Shown here piece after piece: positions 1 through 6,460 of a stretch of DNA of 28,900 nt. The translations under genes were made by a program, and so were the position numbers. The notes beneath the pieces were generated by a model. That model ran no database searches, had not been told where the DNA came from, and saw nothing but the letters and a program-made list of their open reading frames with translations. The DNA is from Bacteroidales bacterium. GTDB taxonomy: Bacteria; Bacteroidota; Bacteroidia; Bacteroidales; WCHB1-69. Position 1 is the stretch's first letter. The number at the start of each line of letters is the position of its first letter. Location: NCBI GenBank assembly GCA_016290715.1, contig JAEEUY010000091.1:1-28900 (forward strand). Direction: 5' to 3'.

Positions 1-390
1 GAGCTTGTCAACAAGGATTTGATGGAGCTGCTGTGGCTCATCGGAGAGAGCCTTGTCCGCGGGGACCAGCGGGAGATAGCCATGCAGTTAGGTGTCAGCG
101 TTATCACGGTGCAAAACACCCTCAACGGCTACAGCCGCAATGCGAAGGTGCTGCGGGCACTGTACCAGCGGGCATGGCAGCGTCGAGGCGAGTTCATGCT
201 CTACAACGAACCCAAAGAGATGGCAAGACGGCTGCTGCTGCAGGAGGGGTCGCCGGACGGGCGGCATCTGCCACCACACCTGCCCCCGCTGCGGATAACA
301 GGTACAAGCGGTCGCGGTGGCCAGCTCGGCAACCAGAACGCACGCAAAAACAAATGCCCTATGCTGCAGGAAGGAGGTGAACTATGTTAG
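1..390 (+). CDS. Small HTH-like phage protein, 5' end outside window
   Basis: The frame is open from base 1, so the gene begins left of the window; 129 residues are visible. The segment around QREIAMQLGVSVITVQNTLN looks like a helix-turn-helix (helix, Gly turn, recognition helix with Val-Thr-Val-Gln-Asn). A basic tail follows, with a Gly/Asn-rich stretch (GRGGQLGNQNARKNK) of the sort seen at the ends of DNA-binding phage proteins. It is the first of four plus-strand genes that overlap or abut; its stop overlaps the next start by 7 bases. The position fits the early or middle control region of a Mu-like phage, left of the structural genes. A role in transcription control is inferred only from the HTH; no family was recognised. 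Confidence 0.6.
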   Translation, partial: ELVNKDLMELLWLIGESLVRGDQREIAMQLGVSVITVQNTLNGYSRNAKVLRALYQRAWQRRGEFMLYNEPKEMARRLLLQEGSPDGRHLPPHLPPLRITGTSGRGGQLGNQNARKNKCPMLQEGGELC

Positions 391-674
391 AAAGAGGAAA
401 AGAAACGATGTACACATCATCACCGGTGGCTGAGCCTGCCGAAGCCACCGCTATGGAATCGGATATCCCGACTGTTTTCTATCCGGACAAGCACGCGAAG
501 GTGTATTTCCCCAAGGGAAGCGCCAAGGTGATATTGGAATACACCGAGATAACCGACAACAAGGTGCATATAGAGTTCGATAGCGTCAGCCAGTGTGTGA
601 ACTACTGCCAAAACCGCGGCATGGATCCGCTGATATGCTACTGCAAAACGAGGGAGGAAGGAGGTGCCAGATGA
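384..674 (+). CDS. Hypothetical phage protein with palindrome-derived N-terminus
   Basis: A 96-residue protein of unknown function. The ATG has a strong Shine-Dalgarno (AAGGAGGTG) just upstream and overlaps the end of the preceding gene. Residues 9 to about 23 (MYTSSPVAEPAEATA) are encoded by two palindromic repeats of the families scattered over the left 12 kb, an ACGATGTACACATC-type palindrome at 405-420 and a GGTGGCTGAG...GCCACC palindrome at 425-449. The native protein may therefore begin nearer MESDIPTVFYPDKHAKVYF. The rest is a mixed alpha/beta sequence with several Cys residues near the C-terminus (CVNYCQNRG...ICYC). The stop overlaps the next ATG as ATGA, implying translational coupling. 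Confidence 0.6.
   Translation: MLERGKETMYTSSPVAEPAEATAMESDIPTVFYPDKHAKVYFPKGSAKVILEYTEITDNKVHIEFDSVSQCVNYCQNRGMDPLICYCKTREEGGAR
405..449. repeat. Two palindromic repeats inside a coding region
   Basis: ACGATGTACACATCAT (405-420) is a near-palindrome of the same family as 861-880, 9689-9708 and 12043-12062. GGTGGCTGAGCC...GAAGCCACC (425-449) is an imperfect palindrome of the TTCGACAAGCTCAG/GGCACC family found at 889-913, 9179-9203 and 12070-12094. Both are read through in frame by the 384-674 gene. Confidence 0.75.
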
Positions 675-940
675 GATTACAGATAAAGTGCAAGCACTAT
701 AAAGGAATTGGGGAGACGCTGCTGCTGCAGGTGAATATGGAGGACTTGTTTGACATGTTGGACCGATTGAAGCCGAGTGTATTGAGTAGCTATCTGTGCT
801 TACGGATGAAGCCTGCGGAAAAAGAAGGCTTGCCCTTGGTGGATATATTGGAAGAAGAGGGGACGATGTACACATCGTCCGTACAAGAGGTGCCTTCGAC
901 AAGCTCAGGCACCGGAGAAGAGAAAGGAGGTGCGTTATGA
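671..940 (+). CDS. Hypothetical phage protein with palindrome-derived C-terminus
   Basis: An 89-residue protein starting at the ATG that overlaps the previous stop (ATGA) behind an AGGAGGTG Shine-Dalgarno. The first 64 residues look native (MRLQIKCKHYKGIGETLLLQ...LVDILEEEG). The last 25 residues (TMYTSSVQEVPSTSSGTGEE...) are encoded mostly by two short palindromes at 861-880 and 889-913, so the protein has been extended or its original end replaced by repeat insertion. It also ends in an ATGA overlap with the next gene. No function could be assigned; its place in the coupled set suggests an accessory early or middle gene. Confidence 0.6.
   Translation: MRLQIKCKHYKGIGETLLLQVNMEDLFDMLDRLKPSVLSSYLCLRMKPAEKEGLPLVDILEEEGTMYTSSVQEVPSTSSGTGEEKGGAL
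861..913. repeat. Paired palindromic repeats (coding)
   Basis: GGACGATGTACACATCGTCC (861-880) is a perfect 20-base palindrome. It is followed by a GTAC spacer and GGTGCC-TTCGACAAGCTCA-GGCACC (889-913), a hairpin of the widespread REP-like TTCGACAAGCTCAG type. The pair lies at the 3' end of the 671-940 coding frame, and the same pair recurs at 12043-12094. Confidence 0.8.
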
Positions 941-1137
941 AAGGGAATTTGCAAGCGATAGAGCGATTTTTCATAGAGGACATCACACCGGAAGAGATGG
1001 CGGAGATATTGGAGCGGGTACTGTTTGACTACATGCAGTACGTGATACGCGACAAGGAGCGTTGCGGCAGCGACGAGACGGCGGAAGACTGCTTCCAGCT
1101 GCAAGAGCTGACAAGGGCCTTGAAACAATGCAAATAA
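937..1137 (+). CDS. Hypothetical small acidic phage protein
   Basis: A 66-residue, largely helical and acidic protein (MKGNLQAIERFFIEDITPEE...ELTRALKQCK). The start overlaps the preceding stop as ATGA and has an AAAGGAGGTG Shine-Dalgarno. It is the last gene of the left plus-strand set; a hairpin terminator begins five bases after its stop. No family was recognised. The small size, coupling and helical character fit the small accessory genes between the early control region and the lysis or structural regions of Mu-like phages. Confidence 0.6.
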   Translation: MKGNLQAIERFFIEDITPEEMAEILERVLFDYMQYVIRDKERCGSDETAEDCFQLQELTRALKQCK

Positions 1138-1141
1138 AGAT

Positions 1142-1169
1142 AAAGCCACCCGACAAGGTGGCTTTTTTT
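1142..1169 (+). terminator. Rho-independent terminator of the left plus-strand set
   Basis: AAGCCACC (1143-1150) and GGTGGCTT (1157-1164) form an 8-bp stem with a 6-base loop, followed by a run of seven T. It sits directly after the 937-1137 gene. Confidence 0.85.
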
Positions 1170-1176
1170 ATGCTTG

Positions 1177-1232
1177 GCTTTAGGGTAAGGCAGTTGCGTA
1201 ATATATGTAAGGCAAAAGCGTAGGCCTAAAGC
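1177..1232. other. Inverted repeat in the 1170-1247 intergenic gap
   Basis: GCTTTAGG (1177-1184) and CCTAAAGC (1225-1232) are perfect 8-base inverted arms 40 bases apart, between the terminator and the end of the minus-strand 1248-1859 gene. No T-run follows. It may be a weak structure or a binding site; nothing else was seen in this gap. Confidence 0.3.
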
Positions 1233-1247
1233 GTAATAGTGTGCTAT

Positions 1248-1859
1248 TTATTGTTGATTTTCACTTTGCAAAATTTCCGGATGCAATTGCAAATACATAT
1301 CTCGAAGCGGGATGCTCAATACATAGCATACATCATACAAAGTAATGGTATATTCTTTTATTTCATCTTTGTCTTTAATAGACATAGTAGGACTATTGTA
1401 TACCCAATTTTTCAAACCATTAAAAATATCGTTGTCAGTATTTTCAATGAGTATAGAATGCGATTCTGTTTCTACATCGAGAGCGGTTTTTGGATTTTTT
1501 TCAGATAATTTTTTTAATAAAAAATCTTTATTCTTTTCAAGGAAATCCTTACCGTTGATGCTGTTAAATAGTTTTTCTCCATTTTCATTTAGTGTTGTCG
1601 GACTATGTTTTAATCCCCAAACGGCCTCGGTATTTTTATGTTTTGTTGCCAAAAAAGTTTTGATAGCCAAAACATCATCATGAATATTCTGCATTTCGGT
1701 AGCACGTTGTCCACAAGGCAGTTTTTCTATGGAATTGTTTAGGTTTTTTGCCGATTCTTCAAAATGTCCTATTTTCTTTCCAATACGATATAAAGCAGTA
1801 AAAACACCTATTGTAGCGAGGGACGAAATTGCTGTGATGATGATTTCAAAGATTGTCAT
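1248..1859 (-). CDS. Membrane-anchored hypothetical protein (prophage cargo)
   Basis: A 203-residue protein. Residues about 3-24 (IFEIIITAISSLATIGVFTA) form one transmembrane segment; the rest is soluble, helical and charged, with a coiled-coil-like stretch after the membrane segment. This fits an inner-membrane anchor with a cytoplasmic domain. It is a lone minus-strand gene with its own TAATTTTGC -7 box about 34 bases upstream of the ATG, and is flanked by terminators. A private promoter and low-GC composition compared with the genes to its left suggest a cargo (moron) gene expressed in the lysogen. Superinfection exclusion or another defence role is possible but not shown. No family was recognised. 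Confidence 0.65.
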   Translation of the reverse strand: MTIFEIIITAISSLATIGVFTALYRIGKKIGHFEESAKNLNNSIEKLPCGQRATEMQNIHDDVLAIKTFLATKHKNTEAVWGLKHSPTTLNENGEKLFNSINGKDFLEKNKDFLLKKLSEKNPKTALDVETESHSILIENTDNDIFNGLKNWVYNSPTMSIKDKDEIKEYTITLYDVCYVLSIPLRDMYLQLHPEILQSENQQ

Positions 1860-1892
1860 TGCTTGTTAAAGTTTTACCCGATTAAACTTTTT

Positions 1893-1901
1893 GCAAAATT
1901 A
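1893..1901 (-). promoter_or_regulatory. Bacteroidota -7 box for the 1248-1859 gene
   Basis: On the minus strand this reads TAATTTTGC, matching the TAnnTTTGC consensus, in a very AT-rich context and 34 bases upstream of the ATG. A TTG lies about 20 bases further upstream, roughly where a -33 element is expected. Confidence 0.6.
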
Positions 1902-1953
1902 TAAAAAAATTTTTAAATAGCAATTAAAAAATAAAAAAAACGTAAGAAAAACT

Positions 1954-1982
1954 AAAAAGCGACCCTTTGCGGTCGCTTTTTT
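1954..1982. terminator. Bidirectional terminator at the end of the minus-strand arm
   Basis: AAAAAGCGACC (1954-1964) pairs with GGTCGCTTTTTT (1971-1982) across a 6-base loop. T-rich runs follow on both strands. It lies 25 bases past the stop of the 2007-2510 gene and closes the head/connector transcription unit. Confidence 0.85.
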
Positions 1983-2006
1983 CTAACAAGAAAGAAGTGC
2001 GAAGCA

Positions 2007-2510
2007 CTATTCTTTTATGACCACCGGATTGACGGTTATGAACTGTGGTTGTGGCACGGCAGAGGTGTCCACAATGTTGCAGACATATTCCTCTATGGAA
2101 TCGACATAACGTCCATGGTCGTGGTTGGGGATGGAGCGGGTTCGCATCCAACTGTTAGCGTTTGTCGGTGCGAAGTTCTGCATGGCTGCCACCACCTTGT
2201 CGATGATGTCGAGATAGGCCACCGCCTGCAGCATGAATTCCTCCGGAACATAGTCGGCGGTGTCGGAAAACCATTGCGTGACGATATGCAGGCGGACGGT
2301 AAGGTCGGCGGCTTGTTTGCGGTTGCCGAGTGTTTGCCAAGTGTGCGGAGTGAACTCCACAAACACAGCCGGCAAATTGAATGGTGTTTCCTCTTCTAAA
2401 AACGCCACCTGCTGGTTCCATAGGTCGAAATGTTGGAACAAAGCTTCCCCATCGGAGTTGGTGATGGTCTTTAAGTGCTCTACAATGTCTAAGTATAATT
2501 GCTTTTTCAT
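2007..2510 (-). CDS. Phage structural protein, possible tail terminator/neck protein
   Basis: A 167-residue soluble protein (MKKQLYLDIVEHLKTITNSD...). The pattern of an N-terminal helix pair, a central region typical of 'value for force or norm' terminators (FNLPAVFVEFTPHTWQTLGN..AADLTVRLHIVTQW) and a C-terminal beta region resembles tail terminators of the Mu gp37 type. Such proteins cap the tail tube where it joins the head. The assignment rests on overall pattern and position; no diagnostic motif was found. It is the last gene of the minus-strand arm, five bases after the fibre-like gene and before a strong terminator. Confidence 0.45.
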   Translation of the reverse strand: MKKQLYLDIVEHLKTITNSDGEALFQHFDLWNQQVAFLEEETPFNLPAVFVEFTPHTWQTLGNRKQAADLTVRLHIVTQWFSDTADYVPEEFMLQAVAYLDIIDKVVAAMQNFAPTNANSWMRTRSIPNHDHGRYVDSIEEYVCNIVDTSAVPQPQFITVNPVVIKE

Positions 2511-2514
2511 AAGG

Positions 2515-4155
2515 CTATTCTCCTAAAAGATGTATTAAAAATTCGCGGGAAACCTGACTGTTTTTAACGGTCTGCAGCAGCTGGGCTATGGCATAGATAT
2601 CGCTGTCTTTGGCGGTGCCGTAGGCGGTTAAAGCCGTCAAAATATCTTCTGTGCTGATAGAAATACTGCTGAGGTCGGATGTTTTACAGGTGCCGTAGTT
2701 GGCCAAAGCAGCGGCGATGTCGTTGCTTGTGAGTGTTGACAAACCGTTGAGCTGGCTGCCTTTGGCAGCACCATAGTTAGCGAGAGCGGTGGCAATATCG
2801 GCAAGCTTCAAGGTGCTTAAACCGCTCAAGTCGGAAGTCTTGGCGACGGCATAAGTTGCCAAAGCAGTGGCGATGTCGTTGCTTGTGAGTGTTGACATGC
2901 CGTTGAGCTGGCTGCCTTTGGCAGCACCGTAGTTAGCGAGAGCGGTGGCAATGTCGGCAAGCTTCAAGGTGCTTAAACCGCTCAAGTCGGAAGTCTTGGC
3001 GACGGCATAAGTTGCCAAAGCAGTGGCGATGTCGTTGCTTGTGAGTGTTGACAAACCGTTGAGCTGGCTGCCTTTGGCAGCACCATAGTTGGCCAAAGCA
3101 GTGGCAATGTCGGCAAGCTTCAAGGTGCTTAAACCGCTCAAGTCGGAAGCCTTGGCGGCACCGTAGGCGGTGAGGGCATCGGAAATGTCCTGCGGACTGA
3201 TGCTGACAGCATAAGTGCCGGTTTTGGTATTGTTGTCATAGCTGACATCTTTTACGACGTTGGCAGGTTGCGGCAAGTCAAGCGTTCCGGTAAAGACATT
3301 GTTGAGACCGAAAGTAGTTCCCTGTCTTACATCGCTTGCCTGTGGAAGTCCATTGGTGATATCACTCGGAAGAAACCACTCTTGATTGTCCAATATGATA
3401 CGATATTTGGTAACATTGCCGGTATGTCCGGCGGAGAGCCAGAAGGCATTGATGATTTCCCCATTGTTAACTTCAATCGATTGCGTACTGTTTGCAGTTA
3501 GATGTAGAGACCCGTTGATACTTCTACCATTGTTGGTATTGCCGAAATTGCCTCCATTTTTTACCACGTTACCATTTATGGCAATATATCCGGCATTTCC
3601 GTTTGCATTGTAAAAGATAGTACTATTTGCATTTACATTGCCATTGATGGTTACACCGGAATTTAAATTCACGGTGCCCGTTCCGGATATATCCAAAAGA
3701 TACGAGCCTTGCGAAACCACGTTGCCGGTGATGGTTAGCGTGCATCTTCGAACATTAACACCGGCAGATGTTGTAATAAAAATGCCGGAATAGTTGTAGC
3801 AATTGCCGGTTATAGATATAATATGTGTACGAGAGGATGCCATAGCGGCTTGTAATAAACAGGTAGAATAGTTATAGCAATCGGCAATAAAATAGCAGGT
3901 TTTGTTGCTATCGTTTGCCATTCTCAAATAGCCTCCAACATTGACAGGCTCGTTGTCTTGGTTGGAGGATTCGCCGTTGCTTATCAAGGCAACTTGATAG
4001 GTACCACTTACTACATCTATCACGAATCCATTGCAATACACTTCATCAGCAGAGGATGGAAGAACGGTGCTTGCCTGAAAGCTGCCGTTTCCGTCGTCTT
4101 GCCATGTGGTCAAATCGGACCATGCACCGGATGCTATAGCTTTATACCGTTTCAT
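2515..4155 (-). CDS. Repeat-rich fibre/adhesin-like phage protein
   Basis: A 546-residue protein in two parts. Residues about 1-300 are rich in Asn, Gly, Thr and Ser with short recurring beta motifs (TITGNVV, TINGNVN, AINGNVV), as in a right-handed beta-helix. Residues about 319-516 are seven or more tandem 26-residue units built on SDLSGLSTLKLADIATALANYGAAK and GSQLNGLSTLTSNDIATALA, alternating as 52-residue pairs. The last 30 residues are helical (AQLLQTVKNSQVSREFLIHL), possibly a trimerising end. This architecture fits a tail fibre or virion adhesin. No catalytic motif was seen. It overlaps the start of the small upstream gene by 14 bases and lies in the connector arm rather than with the other fibre genes. 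Confidence 0.55.
   Translation of the reverse strand: MKRYKAIASGAWSDLTTWQDDGNGSFQASTVLPSSADEVYCNGFVIDVVSGTYQVALISNGESSNQDNEPVNVGGYLRMANDSNKTCYFIADCYNYSTCLLQAAMASSRTHIISITGNCYNYSGIFITTSAGVNVRRCTLTITGNVVSQGSYLLDISGTGTVNLNSGVTINGNVNANSTIFYNANGNAGYIAINGNVVKNGGNFGNTNNGRSINGSLHLTANSTQSIEVNNGEIINAFWLSAGHTGNVTKYRIILDNQEWFLPSDITNGLPQASDVRQGTTFGLNNVFTGTLDLPQPANVVKDVSYDNNTKTGTYAVSISPQDISDALTAYGAAKASDLSGLSTLKLADIATALANYGAAKGSQLNGLSTLTSNDIATALATYAVAKTSDLSGLSTLKLADIATALANYGAAKGSQLNGMSTLTSNDIATALATYAVAKTSDLSGLSTLKLADIATALANYGAAKGSQLNGLSTLTSNDIAAALANYGTCKTSDLSSISISTEDILTALTAYGTAKDSDIYAIAQLLQTVKNSQVSREFLIHLLGE
2608..3204. repeat. Tandem 78-bp coding repeats (156-bp higher-order units)
   Basis: The 3' third of the fibre-like gene consists of 78-bp units alternating between two types, giving nearly identical 156-bp pairs. 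For example, the blocks around 2761-2916, 2917-3072 and 3073 onward share long identical stretches with few silent changes. This indicates recent expansion or contraction by recombination. Confidence 0.85.
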
Positions 4156-4315
4156 TGTTGTTGGAGTTTAAGATTGATAAGATACTTTCTGCCAATGAGG
4201 CGGCTTCTTGATTGCGGATGACAGCGGAATGCGTTTTTCCGTCTTGGTCGGTTGTCATGATAGCCATTTGTTCGCTATTTTCGTCTTTTGTGTAATTGAT
4301 TAAAATCTGTGTCAT
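4142..4315 (-). CDS. Small hypothetical protein upstream of the fibre gene
   Basis: A 57-residue ORF starting MTQILINYTKDENSEQMAIM and ending SILNSNNNETV. It overlaps the start of the 546-residue gene by 14 bases, which suggests coupled translation. Upstream lies the same AT-rich leader (ATAAAAC/TTAACA-type) and GACGCAC palindrome seen before other genes of this arm. Function is unknown; position suggests a fibre accessory or small structural protein. Confidence 0.55.
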   Translation of the reverse strand: MTQILINYTKDENSEQMAIMTTDQDGKTHSAVIRNQEAASLAESILSILNSNNNETV

Positions 4316-4360
4316 TGTTATGTTTATTTAGTTGTTAATGTTTTATTATTTTATTGATTA

Positions 4361-4378
4361 GACGCACGATTGTGTGTC
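4361..4378. repeat. GACGCAC palindrome in gene leader
   Basis: GACGCACGATTGTGTGTC is a slightly decayed member of the AGACGCACnATTGTGCGTCT palindrome family. It lies between the stop of the 4387-5085 gene and the start of the 4142-4315 gene, about 45 bases upstream of that ATG. Confidence 0.75.
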
Positions 4379-4386
4379 TGTAGGGG

Positions 4387-5085
4387 TTATTCATTGGCGG
4401 GGATTAATAATTGATATCTGTTGTTCCAAGCTACACCGGAGAATGCCCTGATGGCGAGTTGCCCGTTTTTGTAGGCAAGAGTTTTGATGTTCCAAGAGCT
4501 GTCGGAAGTGAGAGCAGAACGGGTATTGCGGCCAATGAAAGAGCATTCGTCTGCATCGATACCGGAAGCAGCCGGATTGTTGAGGAAGTCAGTAAGGGTG
4601 ATACGCCCTGCATTGTCGAGAGCGGACTGCAGACCGGAGATGGCAGAGATGGGATGCTGGTCGGGGTCGTCGCGATGGGTGGCGTTAGCGTGGTTGAAGA
4701 GCACGAGCGGAGCCGTGTTTTCAACAGAAGAATAAGGAGATGCGTTACCGCCGAGATTGACAAGTTCAACGGAAGTAAGCTCTTTGGTCCGGATGTTTTG
4801 GGTGTCGTCGGGAAAATGGTCGTTGGCGACAGCGAAAGTGATGGTACGGGTAAGCACGCCCGGGCCGAGACAGTGTCCGGCAAAAGTTACATGGAGTTTT
4901 GAATGGTCTTCGGGGTCAATGTAACATTTTTCTCCTGCTCCTTGATAGAAATGAGCGTGATAGGAGGAAAACTTGTCGGTTTGGTAACAAAGGGAGATGT
5001 TCAGCTCGGAAATATCGAGAGGGTCTCCGTTGGCATCGAGAAAGTGCTCGATGAGTTCAAAATCTGATTTAAAAAATATCTTCAT
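4387..5085 (-). CDS. Phage structural protein with HxDDPDQHP motif
   Basis: A 232-residue protein. The N-terminal half is beta-rich (MKIFFKSDFELIEHFLDANG...). A central segment reads NHANATHRDDPDQHPISAIS followed by GLQSALDNAG, matching the 'H-D-P-Q-H-x-I-S-x-I-x-G-L' linker common in phage tail, baseplate and fibre proteins before a trimeric stalk. The C-terminal part is beta-rich. It overlaps the preceding gpG-like gene by four bases (ATGA). A fibre or virion-surface role is likely; the exact role is not determined. Confidence 0.5.
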   Translation of the reverse strand: MKIFFKSDFELIEHFLDANGDPLDISELNISLCYQTDKFSSYHAHFYQGAGEKCYIDPEDHSKLHVTFAGHCLGPGVLTRTITFAVANDHFPDDTQNIRTKELTSVELVNLGGNASPYSSVENTAPLVLFNHANATHRDDPDQHPISAISGLQSALDNAGRITLTDFLNNPAASGIDADECSFIGRNTRSALTSDSSWNIKTLAYKNGQLAIRAFSGVAWNNRYQLLIPANE

Positions 5086-5540
5086 TTTAAAAGTTGGTTT
5101 AAATGTTTTTCAATTCGTTCTTGTATCAATTTATTCAATTCTTGGCTTTGTCCCATGAATTGTCGTTTTGTTGCTTTGTAGGAGTAAGCTTTCACTTGAT
5201 GACGTTTGCCGTTTCTGCCGGTTCTGTGGTGAGGTTTTACATACTGTACGCCACCTTCGTTGTGGACACGAGCGTATGCGACCTTTTCATTGCCGGCAGC
5301 GATGACCACTTTTTTGTCTGTAACCTCCGTAGGACGGATGGAGTTCATGAGGTTGCCGGATTCTATCAAAGTGGAGCCGGTACGCTTGACTGTCCTTTTC
5401 CAACTGCGACCGTTGAAGGCTTTTCTTTTGAAAGAGTCCTTGAAGTATTCTACAGAAGTTTCTGCGATAATGTTCGCACAATCGTGCTGTATCTCCTTGG
5501 CAACTGTCTTTAGTTTTTTTGTTAATTCTTGCGGTGTCAT
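5082..5540 (-). CDS. Phage virion morphogenesis (tail completion) protein, Mu gpG family
   Basis: A 152-residue basic protein. Features typical of the gpG/gpS tail completion family are an N-terminal helix with a conserved aromatic-phenylalanine stretch (VEYFKDSFKRKAFNGRSWK), the central RTGSTLIESGNLMNSIRPT segment (usually 'L..TG.L..S') and the VHNEGG motif near residues 92-97 (usually 'HNEG'). In Mu-like phages this protein acts at the head-tail junction during tail completion. It is adjacent to other connector genes in this arm and overlaps the next gene by four bases. Confidence 0.75.
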   Translation of the reverse strand: MTPQELTKKLKTVAKEIQHDCANIIAETSVEYFKDSFKRKAFNGRSWKRTVKRTGSTLIESGNLMNSIRPTEVTDKKVVIAAGNEKVAYARVHNEGGVQYVKPHHRTGRNGKRHQVKAYSYKATKRQFMGQSQELNKLIQERIEKHLNQLLK

Positions 5541-5542
5541 AA

Positions 5543-5794
5543 TTATTTTAGTTTAATGCAAATCACCTCGCTATCTTCTGGGGCTCCCCATTGAGGATTG
5601 CCAAAGCCAAGTCGCATATTGTCAATTTCCTTTTCAAGAGTTGTTTTTGTATAACCACGATGCAGCACAACATGCGTTGCGTTATTAAGCATGTCCTGAT
5701 AGCGAGGGGTGTTGTTACGATACTCTTCTTGTTTAACTCCGCTGGCTATCATATCATACCATTTGTGTTTTAAAACTAAATGTACTTTTTTCAT
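5543..5794 (-). CDS. Small ASCH/PUA-like domain protein
   Basis: An 83-residue protein, starting at the ATG giving MKKVHLVLKHKWYDMIASGV. A longer frame upstream is rejected because it would begin in a homopolymer-rich leader. The pattern L-K-x-K-W-[YF]-D-x-I-x-S-G-x-K-x-x-E-Y-R is characteristic of small ASCH-superfamily (PUA-like) domains, which bind RNA or modified nucleotides, and the C-terminal EDSEVICIKLK completes the compact barrel. It lies two bases upstream of the gpG-like gene on the same strand. It is cargo rather than a virion gene; a role in RNA binding or in countering host defence is inference. Confidence 0.6.
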   Translation of the reverse strand: MKKVHLVLKHKWYDMIASGVKQEEYRNNTPRYQDMLNNATHVVLHRGYTKTTLEKEIDNMRLGFGNPQWGAPEDSEVICIKLK

Positions 5795-5814
5795 TTTTTT
5801 TTGTTTTTTTATTG

Positions 5815-5823
5815 TAATTTTGC
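5815..5823 (+). promoter_or_regulatory. -7 box abutting the 5827 start (possible leaderless mRNA)
   Basis: TAATTTTGC matches TAnnTTTGC exactly and ends three bases before the ATG of the 5827-6207 gene. A TTTTG lies about 15-18 bases upstream at the right place for a -33 element. With transcription starting a few bases after the box, the mRNA would have almost no 5' leader. Confidence 0.5.
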
Positions 5824-5826
5824 AAT

Positions 5827-6207
5827 ATGAAGGTTTTGTTAAAAATATTTTATGGCAACAACATAGAATGGGCATTGGAAAAAGATGCTGCATTGCAAGA
5901 AGCAAGCAAAAAAGACGGCTTGATTTTTTCGATAAAAGACCATGCCCATATCACAGAAGAAGAGGAAAAAATATGGAAAATGATAGGATATTTGATTAGA
6001 TGTGAATATCTAACATATTCCAAACGATATAAAGACAGATATGTTATTACCGAACTTGGCAAGGACTTTTTATCGAACGGCGGATTTACAGCCGAAGCCA
6101 AGAAAAGTAAAAATGATATCTTTTCATTTCGTATCAGTATCGTGGCCATAGTTATTTCTCTTGTTTCTCTATTTCTATGTTTGTTTGACCGTTTTGTCGG
6201 AGAATAA
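5827..6207 (+). CDS. Hypothetical protein with C-terminal membrane anchor (cargo)
   Basis: A 126-residue protein inserted on the plus strand within the minus-strand head arm. Residues about 40-85 (EEEEKIWKMIGYLIRCEYLT...RYVITELGKDFL) look like a winged-helix fold, with the 'Y.ITELG..FL' ending typical of winged helices. Residues about 101-121 (FRISIVAIVISLVSLFLCLF) form a C-terminal transmembrane helix, so the protein is probably tail-anchored with a cytoplasmic domain. A perfect -7 box lies directly before the ATG. Private promoter, opposite strand and low-GC composition mark it as a moron. An immunity or exclusion function is possible, given the toxin-like gene next door, but unproven. Confidence 0.6.
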   Translation: MKVLLKIFYGNNIEWALEKDAALQEASKKDGLIFSIKDHAHITEEEEKIWKMIGYLIRCEYLTYSKRYKDRYVITELGKDFLSNGGFTAEAKKSKNDIFSFRISIVAIVISLVSLFLCLFDRFVGE

Positions 6208-6319
6208 AATGCTTAAAATACCAAATTCTGTAGGCAATATGTATCACTGCGGCCGGAGCTACAAAAATAAGCATGATGCCGTATCCTATGTTTTTTAAAA
6301 TATTTTTTATCGTTTTCAT
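6152..6319 (-). CDS. Small membrane protein downstream of the MuF fusion
   Basis: A 55-residue ORF, MKTIKNILKNIGYGIMLIFV..., with one transmembrane segment (residues about 11-33) and a basic, then acidic tail. It lies 3' of the portal-MuF-nuclease gene on the same strand. Its last 56 bases overlap, in opposite orientation, the end of the 5827-6207 gene. The same reading frame continues upstream through an amber stop (6359-6361) into a short ORF starting at 6445. It could be the surviving part of a larger gene or a separate small gene. Confidence 0.4.
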   Translation of the reverse strand: MKTIKNILKNIGYGIMLIFVAPAAVIHIAYRIWYFKHFILRQNGQTNIEIEKQEK

Positions 6320-6340
6320 CTTTATATCAATTTTTTGTTG

Positions 6341-6349
6341 TACTTTTGC
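6341..6349 (+). promoter_or_regulatory. Possible plus-strand -7 box of unclear target
   Basis: TACTTTTGC matches TAnnTTTGC. The first downstream ATG is at 6363; its frame runs antisense into the end of the MuF fusion gene and does not look like a real protein. The box could drive an antisense transcript over the 3' end of the toxin-like gene, or be a chance match. Confidence 0.25.
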
Positions 6350-6358
6350 AGGTGGAGC

Positions 6359-6445
6359 CTATATGAGATGTTCAGTGAAGACAATACCAATGGACAGTGT
6401 ATTGTGGGCTAAACTCGAGATGTCTTTTAGACTGTCTGTTTTCAT
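6359..6445 (-). CDS. Short ORF 15 bases after the MuF fusion, ended by TAG
   Basis: A 28-residue ORF (MKTDSLKDISSLAHNTLSIG...) starting 15 bases after the stop of the 871-residue gene behind a GGA-containing leader. It ends at TAG, but the same frame stays open for 14 codons and then enters the 55-residue membrane-protein ORF at 6319. This is either a true mini-gene or the 5' part of one gene of about 98 codons broken by an amber codon. Confidence 0.3.
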   Translation of the reverse strand: MKTDSLKDISSLAHNTLSIGIVFTEHLI

Positions 6446-6460
6446 ATCGGTTTACTGTCC

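Noticed and set aside
861..880. Operator for the next gene
   Set aside because: The same palindrome occurs at several unrelated places including inside coding frames; it is better called a repeat.
4411..4902. A 163-residue plus-strand frame
   Set aside because: Antisense to the 232-residue structural gene with its phage linker motif; no start signals.
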